Positions 53,335-62,274 of a stretch of 64,000 nt of DNA are shown here, piece by piece. The number at the start of each line of letters is the position of its first letter. Position 1 is the stretch's first letter. The position numbers and the translations under genes were made by a program. Origin of the DNA: Morganella morganii (GTDB lineage: Bacteria > Pseudomonadota > Gammaproteobacteria > Enterobacterales > Enterobacteriaceae); the NCBI RefSeq assembly GCF_019242955.1, contig NZ_CP066129.1, positions 1,798,001-1,862,000 of the forward strand. Reading direction: 5' to 3'. The notes below the pieces were generated by a model that was not told the DNA's origin, ran no database searches, and saw nothing but the letters and a program-made list of their open reading frames with translations.

Positions 53335-53850
53335 ATGATATATCGTACACAAATCAGCACAGTATTGGGTGATATGTCGGCAGCAGCAACGGAGCAGGGT
53401 ATCTGTTTTCTGGAATTTACTGAGGACAACCGTCGCGAAGATACCTTGCAGCTGGTTTCGTCCAGGCTGAAAATGGCGGTGAAAGACGGAAGTCATCCTC
53501 ATCTGACACTGCTGGATACACAATTGCAGGGCTATTTTGCCGGTAAACTGACGGAATTTACGGTTCCGCTGGTGCTGCCGGGAACGCCTTTTCAGCAAAA
53601 AGTCTGGGATGCTTTACTGTCCGTGCCGTTTGGCTGTACGGTTACTTACAGTATGCTGGCTGAGTCGTTATCCTGCCCGCGTGCTGTCCGGGCTGTCGGA
53701 CGGGCAAACGGCATGAATCCGGTTTCAGTGCTGGTGCCGTGTCACCGTGTTACCGGCAAAAATGGTGAACTGACCGGCTATGCCGGAGGAATTGAACGCA
53801 AAGCCTGGTTACTGAGTCATGAAAAACAGATTAAAGGAGCTGCAATATGA
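53335..53850 (+). CDS. ogt: Methylated-DNA-[protein]-cysteine S-methyltransferase
   Basis: The product is 171 aa. The acceptor cysteine is in VLVPCHRVTGKNGELTGYAGG, the helix-turn-helix with the arginine finger in SCPRAVRAVGRANGMNPV. It repairs O6-alkylguanine by irreversible transfer to its own Cys. Length and lack of an Ada domain point to Ogt. Its stop overlaps the next ATG (ATGA), so the DUF488 gene is translationally coupled. Confidence 0.9.
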   Translation: MIYRTQISTVLGDMSAAATEQGICFLEFTEDNRREDTLQLVSSRLKMAVKDGSHPHLTLLDTQLQGYFAGKLTEFTVPLVLPGTPFQQKVWDALLSVPFGCTVTYSMLAESLSCPRAVRAVGRANGMNPVSVLVPCHRVTGKNGELTGYAGGIERKAWLLSHEKQIKGAAI

Positions 53851-54200
53851 TTTTCTGCAAACGGGTTTATGATGAGGTCGCGGAAAGTGACGGTTACCGT
53901 GTGCTGGTTGACCGGCTGTGGCCGCGCGGCATTAAAAAAACCGATCTGAATTATGATGAATGGAATAAGGATGTTGCGCCGGATACCGATTTACGCAAGT
54001 GGTTCCACGCTAACAGCGATCAGTTTTCTGAGTTTGAACGGCGTTACCGCGAAGAACTGGACAGCAGACCGCAGGGATGGCAACCGCTGCTGGACAGAGC
54101 CGCGCAGGGTAATCTGACACTGCTGTTTGCGGCAAAAGATAAAGAGCACAATCAGGCGAAAGTGCTGAAAGCGTATCTGGAAGAAAAAAATAAGAAGTGA
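53847..54200 (+). CDS. DUF488 family protein (YeaO-like)
   Basis: The product is 117 aa. It has the DUF488 signature VLVDRLWPRGIKKTDLNYDEWNKDVAPDTDLRKWF, and later an LTLLFAAKDKEHNQAKVL strand-helix. Function unknown; the family has a DNA-repair-like distribution. It overlaps the ogt stop by four bases. Confidence 0.88.
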   Translation: MIFCKRVYDEVAESDGYRVLVDRLWPRGIKKTDLNYDEWNKDVAPDTDLRKWFHANSDQFSEFERRYREELDSRPQGWQPLLDRAAQGNLTLLFAAKDKEHNQAKVLKAYLEEKNKK

Positions 54201-54222
54201 GGTCTGTAAGTCCGGAGTTTAC

Positions 54223-54332
54223 GCCTGCCGGCAACGGGCAAAACGAAAAGTCGCTGTAAACACATCCGTGTGCGCTCAGGCGCGTCATCCGTGACGCGCA
54301 TGCTTTTCGTTGACCTGCCCGTTACCACAGGC
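54223..54332. repeat. 110-bp imperfect inverted repeat element
   Basis: Nested complementary arms run inward. GCCTG...AACGGGC pairs with GCCCGTT...CAGGC at the ends, then AACGAAAAG with CTTTTCGTT, and a tight GCGCGTCA-TCCG-TGACGCGC hairpin at 54280-54299. It lies between the DUF488 gene and convergent hemB. The layout is that of a small interspersed palindromic element (ERIC-like in style, not in sequence). It could also act as a bidirectional terminator. Confidence 0.65.
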
Positions 54333-54356
54333 TAATCAGCATAAGCTTTTACACAA

Positions 54357-55331
54357 TCAGCTCAGGATCTTATTCTCTGCCAGACTCAGGGCAAAATAAC
54401 TGAAGATTAAATCAGCTCCGGCGCGCTTGATTGAGCCCAGCGTTTCCAGTGCCACGCGGGTTTCATCAATTGCACCGGCCTGTGCGGCCAGTTTGATCAT
54501 CGCATATTCACCGCTCACCTGATAGGCGGCCAGCGGCAGGTTTGAACGCTCGCGTACATCACGCAGAATATCCAGGTAAGCGCCGGCCGGTTTCACCATC
54601 AGCATATCGGCACCTTCCTGCTCATCAATCAGTGATTCACGGATGGCTTCACGGCGGTTCATCGGGTCCATCTGATAGGTTTTGCGATCACCTTTCAGGC
54701 AGGAGCCGGCTGCATCACGGAACGGGCCGTAAAGGGCAGAGGCAAATTTGGTGGAGTAGGAGACAATCCCGGTCTGATGGAACCCGGCGGCATCCAGAGC
54801 CAGACGGATCGCCCGTACCTGGCCGTCCTGAGCAGCAGAAGGGGCGATAAAATCAGCACCCGCCTGCGCGGCAATCACCGCCTGCAACCCGAGATTATGC
54901 AGTGTTTCGTCGTTGTCCACCACGCCGTCATGGACCACGCCGCAGTGCCCGTGGCTGGTGTATTCACAGAAACAGGTGTCGGACATCACGACCATTTCAG
55001 GTACCGTCTCTTTACAGATACGGGACATACGGGCAACCAGCCCGTCTTCCGCCCAGGCATCGCTGCCGGTCGCATCCAGATGATGAGATACGCCGAACGT
55101 CATAACGGATTTGATACCGGCTTTGGCGATCCGCTCGATTTCATAAGCAAGACGTTTTTCCGGAATGCGCATAACGCCCGGCATACTGTCGATGGCTTTA
55201 TAGTCATCGGCACCTTCCTCGACAAAAATCGGTAACGCGAGATCATTGAGGCTTAATGAGGTTTCCCGGAACAGATCACGCATCTGCGGGGTCTGACGAA
55301 TTCTTCTGAGACGCTGGATGTCATGTTGCAT
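54357..55331 (-). CDS. hemB: Delta-aminolevulinic acid dehydratase
   Basis: The product is 324 aa and condenses two 5-aminolevulinate molecules to porphobilinogen in haem synthesis. The zinc-binding cysteines are in [15 protein letters not shown]. The two active-site lysines are in [19 protein letters not shown] and [12 protein letters not shown]. An AAGGAG lies twelve bases before the ATG, a little far. The gene is bounded upstream by a terminator of another minus-strand transcript. Confidence 0.96.
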   Translation of the reverse strand: MQHDIQRLRRIRQTPQMRDLFRETSLSLNDLALPIFVEEGADDYKAIDSMPGVMRIPEKRLAYEIERIAKAGIKSVMTFGVSHHLDATGSDAWAEDGLVARMSRICKETVPEMVVMSDTCFCEYTSHGHCGVVHDGVVDNDETLHNLGLQAVIAAQAGADFIAPSAAQDGQVRAIRLALDAAGFHQTGIVSYSTKFASALYGPFRDAAGSCLKGDRKTYQMDPMNRREAIRESLIDEQEGADMLMVKPAGAYLDILRDVRERSNLPLAAYQVSGEYAMIKLAAQAGAIDETRVALETLGSIKRAGADLIFSYFALSLAENKILS

Positions 55332-55418
55332 AACGACAGTTGCTCCTTATTTCATAAAAAATAATGCGGTCAGTATAAACCTTTCGGTGCAGGATGGGGT
55401 ACAGCGCAGAAAAAAATA

Positions 55419-55438
55419 AGGCTCCGCAGAGGGAGCCT
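55419..55438 (-). terminator. Terminator of the minus-strand small-ORF transcript
   Basis: AGGCTCC/GGAGCCT form a seven-base-pair stem with a six-base loop, followed on the minus strand by TTATTTTTTT. It lies 88 bases before the hemB start, so a minus-strand transcript coming from upstream ends here. Confidence 0.85.
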
Positions 55439-55458
55439 GAAACGATGTGCGTTTATCT

Positions 55459-55572
55459 TCAGAATATAATACGGGCGATTTTATTGAGCTCTGAGATAAA
55501 ACGTCTGATATTTTTTATTGCAGGTAACATAATTGCGTTCTTGTTTATTGCGTTCTCACAATTCGATGACAT
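55459..55572 (-). CDS. Possible amphipathic 37-aa peptide
   Basis: A minus-strand frame of 37 codons has no Shine-Dalgarno; an internal ATG at 55530 would give 23 residues. The C-terminal part, IKNIRRFISELNKIARIIF, alternates hydrophobic and basic residues with helical spacing. It lies 20 bases before the terminator. Weakly supported on its own. Confidence 0.25.
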   Translation of the reverse strand: MSSNCENAINKNAIMLPAIKNIRRFISELNKIARIIF

Positions 55573-55687
55573 AACTGTAGCACTTTGTTGATGAGAGTCA
55601 ACCTTTGTCACAAATTAAATTTAACATTTCAACTAAATTTGATTTGGAGCGATAAGACTCGAAAATGCTGACCGGCATTATCCGAAT

Positions 55688-55774
55688 TCAGAGACGGTTC
55701 CGGTAAAATGCGACCACACAGAAGGACGCAGTGACATTATCTAACTCTTTTAAGAAACGGGCTAAAAATCGCAT
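55688..55774 (-). CDS. Candidate 28-aa peptide upstream of the small-ORF terminator
   Basis: AAGGA lies eight bases before ATG (55774) on the minus strand and opens 28 codons, MRFLARFLKELDNVTASFCV and eight more residues rich in aromatic and basic groups. The N-terminal helix is amphipathic. No homologue is known to me. It is the first ORF of a presumed minus-strand transcript that ends at 55419. A leader-peptide role is unlikely, since no larger gene follows before the terminator. Confidence 0.45.
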   Translation of the reverse strand: MRFLARFLKELDNVTASFCVVAFYRNRL

Positions 55775-56072
55775 AATGAGTGTCCTTATATTGTTGTGAT
55801 CAGTATCTCAAAATTGCCTCTTTTTGTGATAACAGTCAATATTTAAAATCCGAAAAAATGATTTTCAGTTAAAACATATACGAAACCGGGGTACCTGCCG
55901 CTATTAGTGGTGTTTTAACAACGCATTAACGGGATAAAACAGCATTTTATGGTATTTGTCAGCTATCCGTATTTATTCGCCGGATTTTTAGCAGCATAAC
56001 AGGCAGTATGTGAGATAACGGAAATTAAAAATTGTCTACACTGTAAGTTAAAGACTGAAAAACAGGATAAAC

Positions 56073-58739
56073 ATGGATTCATTACTCTTCTGGGGTTTTG
56101 TGCTGGTGGCGCTCATTGTGGTGACGCCGTTTATTGCTGTTGCGGCGCTGAGGCGCACAACGCAGCTGAGAATGCAGGTCAGTATTCTGACAGAGGAAAC
56201 GGAATCACTGCGCAGGGAGCTGGATGCACTGACCGGTGGTCAGCCGGTGGTAAATACTGACGTTCAGTCTGCTGAGTTGTCTGACGTTGTCACGGTGATG
56301 CCGGAACCGGTTGTATACGATGAACCGGAACCTGATCCTGAACCTGTTATTATACCATTACCGGCCGGTACTGCGGATACGGCGCGGAAAAGCCCGGCAG
56401 CCGGTATTATTGAATGGCTGCTTAATGGTAATCTCCCGGCTAAAACCGGTATTCTGCTGCTGTTTATCGGTCTCTCATATCTGCTGAAATTCAGTATCGA
56501 AAATAATATCCTGACACCGGAAGTCCGCCTGATTGGCTCGGCAATTTTGTCCGTGACGCTCTTTGTTGTCGGCTGGTGTGTCCGCCATAAAAACCGGCTG
56601 TACAGCCTGATAGTTCAGGGCGGCAGCCTCGGTGCGTTTTATATCACGATATTTGCCGCTTATAAGCTCTACCAGTTCCTGCCGCTGACGTTTGCACTGG
56701 CGCTGATGGTCATTATCTGTCTGGCGTCTGTTTTCTTTGCCGTGATACAAAACGCGGTCAGCCTGGCCGTTCTGGCGGTGATCGGCGGTTACGCGGCTCC
56801 GGTGCTGCTCTCCACCGGCAGTGGTAACTATATCGCGCTGTTCTCTTATTATCTGATGCTTTCCGTCTCGATTCTGGTGATGAACTACTGGCAGGGCTGG
56901 CGGGTTCTGAATATTGTCGGTTTCACCTTTACGTTTGTGGTCGGTGTGCTTTGGGGCGTGGAAAATTACCGTCCGGAATTTTATCTGAGCTGCCAGATCT
57001 TTATTATTCTGAACCTGGTGATCTACGGGCTGATGACCCAGCAGTATGCCCGCCATCATGTCCTGACTGACAACGGACGAAAACAGCTGATGGTGGATTC
57101 GGTGCTGCTGTTCGCACCGCCGGTACTGGCGTTTTCACTGCAATATGCCATTACAGAACCGTTTTATCTCGGTACGGCAATCTCGTCGCTTGCTTTCGGG
57201 CTGCTCTATCTGCTGCTGACGGTGGTCAGCCTGCGCCGTTTCCGGGCGGACGGGCAGCGTCTGTCTCTCGGGTTCCTGCTGCTCAGTATCGGTTTTATCT
57301 CACTGGCGGTGCCGATGGCGTTGTCACCACAATGGACGTCAATGGCGTGGACGATTGAGGGGCTGGCGATCCTGTGGTTTGCCTGTCTGCAAAAACAGCG
57401 GATTGTCGGCTGGAGTGCCACCGGACTGGTGCTGCTCGGGTTTGCCTCTCTGCTCTACAGCATGGACTTCATATACTGGTCAGAACAAACGACCTGGATG
57501 TATATCTTCCAGTGGGGCGGGCTGCTGGTTGCCGGGGCGCTTCATCACCATTTCCGCCTGATGCCGCGCAGCAAACTGATTTCCGGGCTGCTGATTATCC
57601 CTGCAATGATTACCTGGCTCTCCTGGCTGTGGATTCTGCCGTGGTTATCACCGGCGGGGGAATTACTGTCCGGTGAGGAGTATGTGCTGACCGGGCTTGT
57701 GATCTCCGTCTGGAGCTGGTTCTTCCTGGCCCGGAAAGTACAGTGGACTCAATTGTATTACTGCATCAGCGCGCTGTGGATAGTGAGTCTGCTGATGCTG
57801 TGCGGTTATATTTCTGCCGGGATACATCCGGCCGGGTCACTGTACGGCGGCTTTATCTGGCTGCTGGTCATCAGTACGATGATTGCATTGATCCGGCTGC
57901 TGCCGGAACAGGCACCACGGGTTGTCAGCAATCTGATGCACGGTGCAACACTCTGGACACTGATCGGCCTGCTGATCACTGAAGTCTTGTGGGCGGAAGC
58001 ACAATTGCCGTGGGGCATGGAAGAGTGGGCTTACTTTATTGCGATGCTGGCAGTATGCGGCGTATTTTTCGTGCTGTATGCCATGCAGCGCCTGCGGTGG
58101 CCGCCGCTGGATAATCACGGTGCGTTGTACTGGCAAAGCGTGTATCCGCTGGCCGTTCTGCTGGGGATGGGATTATTTGCCGGAAATATGCAGGATGGTC
58201 AGTTATCACTCTGGCAATATGTCCCGCTGCTGAATCCGCTGGATGAAGCCGGATTGTTCGGTCTTGCCGCCCTGTGGTGTCTGCGCGATGCCGTGATGCG
58301 AACCACACCGAAAGTCCGTTTCCGGACTGATGTGGTCCGCGTGCTTGGTATTATTACCGCCGGGCTGGCTGTCTGGTGGGCGAACGGGATTCTGATCCGT
58401 GCTCTGGCCTTTGCGGACGGAACCGCATGGACAACCGCGGCACTGTTACAGTCCCGTCTGATCCAGACCACACTGGCGATTGTCTGGGCACTGACGGCGG
58501 TGATCCTGATGACAACCGCCACCCGGCGGCATAAACGCCATTTGTGGGTCGCGGGCGCGGTTATCTTTGCTGTGGTGATCCTCAAACTCTTTGTGGTTGA
58601 TATGAACCAGAGCAGCGGGCTTGCCAGAGCCGGTGCATTTATCGGGGTGGCACTTCTGATTCTGGTTGTGGGCTATTTCTCGCCGTTACCGCCGAAGACA
58701 GGCACTGATATGCAGAATAATAAGGAAAATAACGGATGA
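56073..58739 (+). CDS. Large DUF2339 polytopic membrane protein
   Basis: The product is 888 aa. An N-terminal helix anchor, a short coiled coil (about 30-56) and a Pro/Glu-rich spacer are followed by some 25 hydrophobic segments (from about residue 110). These include LPAKTGILLLFIGLSYLLKFSIENN and QGGSLGAFYITIFAAYKLY. This is the DUF2339 layout; function unknown. Its last four bases overlap the start of the DUF3999 gene (ATGA), and the two families are commonly paired. Confidence 0.85.
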   Translation: MDSLLFWGFVLVALIVVTPFIAVAALRRTTQLRMQVSILTEETESLRRELDALTGGQPVVNTDVQSAELSDVVTVMPEPVVYDEPEPDPEPVIIPLPAGTADTARKSPAAGIIEWLLNGNLPAKTGILLLFIGLSYLLKFSIENNILTPEVRLIGSAILSVTLFVVGWCVRHKNRLYSLIVQGGSLGAFYITIFAAYKLYQFLPLTFALALMVIICLASVFFAVIQNAVSLAVLAVIGGYAAPVLLSTGSGNYIALFSYYLMLSVSILVMNYWQGWRVLNIVGFTFTFVVGVLWGVENYRPEFYLSCQIFIILNLVIYGLMTQQYARHHVLTDNGRKQLMVDSVLLFAPPVLAFSLQYAITEPFYLGTAISSLAFGLLYLLLTVVSLRRFRADGQRLSLGFLLLSIGFISLAVPMALSPQWTSMAWTIEGLAILWFACLQKQRIVGWSATGLVLLGFASLLYSMDFIYWSEQTTWMYIFQWGGLLVAGALHHHFRLMPRSKLISGLLIIPAMITWLSWLWILPWLSPAGELLSGEEYVLTGLVISVWSWFFLARKVQWTQLYYCISALWIVSLLMLCGYISAGIHPAGSLYGGFIWLLVISTMIALIRLLPEQAPRVVSNLMHGATLWTLIGLLITEVLWAEAQLPWGMEEWAYFIAMLAVCGVFFVLYAMQRLRWPPLDNHGALYWQSVYPLAVLLGMGLFAGNMQDGQLSLWQYVPLLNPLDEAGLFGLAALWCLRDAVMRTTPKVRFRTDVVRVLGIITAGLAVWWANGILIRALAFADGTAWTTAALLQSRLIQTTLAIVWALTAVILMTTATRRHKRHLWVAGAVIFAVVILKLFVVDMNQSSGLARAGAFIGVALLILVVGYFSPLPPKTGTDMQNNKENNG

Positions 58740-60184
58740 TCACAGGTAAAAAGACAGCATTTCGCCGCAAATGGCATACCGGAACGGTGCTCCTGGCGGC
58801 GGTACTGGCATCAGTGACAATGCTTTCCCGCGCGGAAACCGGGGCTAAAACACTGAATGACTTTAACCAGGGGGCGGAGTTACAGCCGGGAACGGAGAAT
58901 TCACCATTTTACCGGCTGACAGTACCGGATAATGTCTGGCTGAACAGTGTATGGCCGGATCTGCGGGATATCCGTATCTTTGACAGCACCGGAACACCGG
59001 TGCCGATGTCACTGACGGCGGCAAAGCAGATAAAAGATGAAAGTGCACGTATCCGCTTCGTTATTTATCCGTTGTCACAAAGCCGTGCGGAAGAGCAGGA
59101 CGGCAACCGTAAAATCCGTCTGAAAGCGGATAACGGCACAGAACTGACCATCTACAATGATAATGCGGACAGCCTGGTGCGGCCGGCAACCGAAACCTAT
59201 CTGCTGGTGCCGGATAATAAACAGCAGCTCCCGCTGCCGCTGCGCGAAATCACACTGAACTGGCCGCAGCAGACCGGTAATATGCAGGCCAGAGCATCAT
59301 TGTTCAGCAGCGATGACAAACAGAACTGGTCTCCGGTGATCCGCGATGTGCCGCTGATGGATCTGAAATCCGGCGATGACACACTGCTGGCACAGCAGAT
59401 AAAAATCCCGGACTATATCCGCGGTGATGAAAGCAGGGCGAAATACTGGCTGCTTTCCGTGACCGGGGATAACAATCAGGCACCACCGCAGATCACAACA
59501 GCGGAAGGAACGGGGTCGCGGACAGTGGAACGCCGGGAGGTTAACCGCTTCGGCTTTACGCCGAAAGCAGACACCGATGGCAGTATGATTTACAGTCTGC
59601 CGAATACGCAGAATCTCAGCCGCCTGGATTTTCATATCGACCAGGAAAATACGGTTCTGCCGGTGCGGATCGAATACCGGAGCGGTACAGCGGGGAACTG
59701 GCTGCCGCTGGATAACAAAGTGCTTTATTCACTGGTATCGGATGACACAGAAAACCGGAACAGCAGCATCCGGATGAATGATCTGCCGGTCCGTCAGGTG
59801 CGGCTGACGGCGATTAACAGCAGCTGGCGCGATAGCCCGCCGCAGGTTACCGGGGTGAAATACGCACAATATCTGACCTTTAACGCCCAGGGCTCTGCGC
59901 CGTATCTGCTGGTATGGGGGGCTCATGATGCCGGAGCGGCGTTTTTACCGCTGGCACAGCTGCTGCCGGGTAATTATCTGAATAATCAGGATGCGATTCC
60001 GCGGGCGGATGTATCAGAAAAGGTGGTTACGCTGGGCGGCGAAGCGAAGTTACTGCCGGCACCGGAAGCGGCACCGCCGTTTGCCTGGAAAACCTGGCTG
60101 TTGTGGGGAATTCTGGTAGCCGGGGTGGCTGTACTCGGGATATTTGCTGTCCGTCTGCTGAAAGAAGTGAAACCGGATAAGTAA
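58736..60184 (+). CDS. DUF3999 periplasmic protein with C-terminal membrane anchor
   Basis: The product is 482 aa. A signal peptide (about 1-33) is followed by a large beta-rich periplasmic region with sugar-binding-like beta sandwiches (LPLPLREITLNWPQQTGN, VRQVRLTAINSSW). One transmembrane helix near the end (WKTWLLWGILVAGVAVLGIFAV) has a short basic tail. This matches DUF3999. Coupled by overlap to the DUF2339 gene; the two products probably form one inner-membrane complex with a periplasmic head. Confidence 0.85.
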   Translation: MITGKKTAFRRKWHTGTVLLAAVLASVTMLSRAETGAKTLNDFNQGAELQPGTENSPFYRLTVPDNVWLNSVWPDLRDIRIFDSTGTPVPMSLTAAKQIKDESARIRFVIYPLSQSRAEEQDGNRKIRLKADNGTELTIYNDNADSLVRPATETYLLVPDNKQQLPLPLREITLNWPQQTGNMQARASLFSSDDKQNWSPVIRDVPLMDLKSGDDTLLAQQIKIPDYIRGDESRAKYWLLSVTGDNNQAPPQITTAEGTGSRTVERREVNRFGFTPKADTDGSMIYSLPNTQNLSRLDFHIDQENTVLPVRIEYRSGTAGNWLPLDNKVLYSLVSDDTENRNSSIRMNDLPVRQVRLTAINSSWRDSPPQVTGVKYAQYLTFNAQGSAPYLLVWGAHDAGAAFLPLAQLLPGNYLNNQDAIPRADVSEKVVTLGGEAKLLPAPEAAPPFAWKTWLLWGILVAGVAVLGIFAVRLLKEVKPDK

Positions 60185-60205
60185 TAACAGAACAGTATAA
60201 AAAAA

Positions 60206-60247
60206 GTCCGCACGTTGTATAACAGAATGGTATAACAGCGTGCGGAC
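60206..60247 (+). terminator. Hairpin after the DUF3999 gene
   Basis: GTCCGCACG/CGTGCGGAC pair over nine bases and continue into TTGTATA/TATAACA around a nine-base loop. A long imperfect stem 21 bases after the stop, acting as terminator or 3' stabiliser. Confidence 0.7.
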
Positions 60248-60370
60248 AGAAACGAAAATAAAAAAGAAAGGGTATTTAGTACAGGAACATTATCCTGACA
60301 CAAACAACTCATCCTCTCTTTAGCGATTCGTTGCATTATTCCCGGACAGCATTAATTGCCAGGCCGGAAA

Positions 60371-60592
60371 TTATTTCCGGTACTCTGTTTTAATCTGAGC
60401 AATGGTATCTTTAAATGTACCGGCCAGATGTTCATCATCAATTTCACTGATCTGACGTTCCATATTGACGATAATACGGCCGGCATCCGCCTGACCCACC
60501 GCCTTCAGTAAATATGTCACCAGTGCCTTTAAGCAGGTCACTTCCGCAGCCAGTTTTTCAGTATCGTTTTCTGTTTTAAATGCGTTATTCAT
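60371..60592 (-). CDS. yecF: DUF2594 protein YecF
   Basis: The product is 73 aa, helical and charged. Family residues are EKLAAEVTCLKALVTYLLKAVGQADAGRII, closely matching E. coli YecF (EVSCLKAM...AMGQADAGR). I took the ATG at 60592, which has GAGG six bases upstream. Function unknown; the E. coli relative lies near sdiA. Confidence 0.88.
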   Translation of the reverse strand: MNNAFKTENDTEKLAAEVTCLKALVTYLLKAVGQADAGRIIVNMERQISEIDDEHLAGTFKDTIAQIKTEYRK

Positions 60593-60746
60593 GGTTAACC
60601 TCAACCGTTATATTTATCGTTCCCGGATATTTCAGCCGCAAAGAATACCAGATCTGCCCGTCACTGCTCTACTTTCTTTTTTAGTTTCCTACTATGCTGA
60701 TAAACAGGGTGTATTCATTATCCGCTGAAAAAGGCAAAATAATAAG

Positions 60747-61610
60747 ATGAATATTATTGATATCAATGCAATAACCCGTGATTACCCGATGTTAAAGACA
60801 CCGGGTCCGCAGGACAGCCATAAAGGAACCTTTGGTACACTCGGGATCACCGGCGGTGCGGAGGGAATGACCGGCGCGGTAATTCTGGCCGGGTGTGCGG
60901 CACTGAAAACCGGTTGCGGTAAAGTGATCCTGGGATTTAACCAGCCGCAATTACCGGTACCGTTTATTGAAAATGCGCCTGAACTGATGCTGCGGACAGC
61001 CCGATCCCCGGCGGATGACCCGGCGGTAACCGCGCAGGTCACCGGCCCCGGTCTGGGGCAAAGTGCAGAGAGCCGCGCACTGGCGGAAGCTGCGTTTATA
61101 CAGACAGGAAAACCACAGTTGCTGGATGCGGATGCACTGAATATCCTGGCGGTGACGCCGGGTATTGCGCTGGATGATCAGTGCGTGATAACCCCGCATC
61201 CTCAGGAAGCCGCCCGGCTGCTGCATACCACGGTGGCGGATATTCAGGCAGATCGCCCGGCCGCAGCGCTGGCACTGGCGGCACAGTATCACTGCTGGGC
61301 CGTACTGAAAGGGCATCACAGCCTGATTGCCTCACCGGAAGGCGTGCTGTGGTGTAATCACAGCGGTAACCGAGGGCTGGCGACCGCAGGCAGCGGAGAT
61401 GTGTTATCCGGCATTATCGGCAGTCTGCTGGCTCAGCGGTTGCCGGTACAGGAAGCCGTGTGCGGCGGGGTCTGGCTGCACGGCGCGGCAGCAGATGAAT
61501 GTGTGGCTGCCGGTACCGGCCCGGTCGGATTAACCGCCCATGAAATTATTGATTACGTCAGACTGATCCGTAACCGCCTGATAACAAAAACACAGGGTAA
61601 TAAGAGTTAA
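60747..61610 (+). CDS. ADP-dependent NAD(P)H-hydrate dehydratase, stand-alone
   Basis: The product is 287 aa, a ribokinase-like domain equal to the C-terminal half of E. coli Nnr (YjeF). Signature blocks are LGITGGAEGMTGAVILAGCAALKTGCGKV, GPGLGQ, DADALNIL, TPHPQEAARLL, and the Asp of GLATAGSGDVLSGIIGSLLAQ. It repairs damaged NAD(P)HX using ADP. The epimerase half usually fused to it is missing here, so a separate epimerase or a full Nnr may exist elsewhere. Confidence 0.85.
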   Translation: MNIIDINAITRDYPMLKTPGPQDSHKGTFGTLGITGGAEGMTGAVILAGCAALKTGCGKVILGFNQPQLPVPFIENAPELMLRTARSPADDPAVTAQVTGPGLGQSAESRALAEAAFIQTGKPQLLDADALNILAVTPGIALDDQCVITPHPQEAARLLHTTVADIQADRPAAALALAAQYHCWAVLKGHHSLIASPEGVLWCNHSGNRGLATAGSGDVLSGIIGSLLAQRLPVQEAVCGGVWLHGAAADECVAAGTGPVGLTAHEIIDYVRLIRNRLITKTQGNKS

Positions 61611-61688
61611 CGGTATCAATCTCACAGATATTTTCCTCATTGTTCAGTATAGTAATGCCATATCGCATGACTTACCCGAGGAGGCAGT

Positions 61689-62117
61689 ATGTATAATACA
61701 ATTTTGGTTCCTATTGATATTTCAGAAGAAGAACTGACCAGCAAAGCTGTCCGCCACGCACTCTATCTGGCGAATGAAACAGGGGCTAAGCTGCATATTG
61801 TCCATGTCCTGCCTATTTCATCCGCGATTATTAATGCGTATGCGCTGGGTTATATGGAAATAAAAGATAAAGCAACCATCAAAGCGGAAGAAGATATTCA
61901 TATGCTGATGGATTCTATTGATCTGCCGCCGGAACGTCTTGCTTATACCATTACATTCGGTTCCCCGCGTGATGAAATTATTCAGGCTGCGGAGGAAGTG
62001 AAAGCGGATATTATTGTTATCGGTTCCCGCCGTCCGAATATTTCCACCCATCTGCTGGGTTCCACCGCCGGTGGTGTTGTCCGTTATGCCCCGGTATCGG
62101 TGATGGTCGTCCGCTGA
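61689..62117 (+). CDS. uspF: Universal stress protein, UspF-like
   Basis: The product is 142 aa with the Usp fold. The first strand TILVPIDIS and the ATP-site motif GSRRPNISTHLLGSTAGGVVRYAPVSVMVV (Gly-2x-Gly-9x-Gly-Ser/Thr pattern) place it with UspF and UspG. A GGAGG box precedes the ATG. A very similar gene follows after its own terminator. It is expected to respond to growth arrest or stress. Confidence 0.88.
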   Translation: MYNTILVPIDISEEELTSKAVRHALYLANETGAKLHIVHVLPISSAIINAYALGYMEIKDKATIKAEEDIHMLMDSIDLPPERLAYTITFGSPRDEIIQAAEEVKADIIVIGSRRPNISTHLLGSTAGGVVRYAPVSVMVVR

Positions 62118-62140
62118 GTTCAGCGCGTCTCTGATATTTC

Positions 62141-62165
62141 TCCGGTGGCCTTCAGTGCCACCGGA
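62141..62165 (+). terminator. Terminator of the first usp gene
   Basis: TCCGGTGGC/GCCACCGGA form a nine-base-pair stem followed by TATTTTCC. Separates the two universal-stress genes into independent transcripts. Confidence 0.85.
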
Positions 62166-62274
62166 TATTTTCCTGTCTGTTTCTTCTGAAAAAACATGAT
62201 GCCGGGCACGGTGGTTTCCGGTTTATTGCCTATACTTAAATCAAATATAACACGGGCTGACAATGAGGGATGGT

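Larger units (their letters stand above)
55332..56072. other. Intergenic region with a minus-strand small-ORF transcript candidate
   Basis: The 740-bp gap between hemB and the DUF2339 gene carries two minus-strand short ORFs (55688-55774 and 55459-55572) followed by an intrinsic terminator at 55419-55438. No plus-strand gene is supported; a 65-codon plus frame at 55394 runs through the terminator antisense. The upstream part (55790-56070) is AT-rich and should contain promoters for both directions. Confidence 0.5.

Noticed and set aside
53301-53598. 98-codon minus-strand ORF across the start of ogt
   Set aside because: Antisense shadow of ogt with no ribosome-binding site.
55394-55591. 65-codon plus-strand ORF upstream of the DUF2339 gene
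   Set aside because: It runs antisense through the minus-strand terminator and small ORF; no ribosome-binding site.
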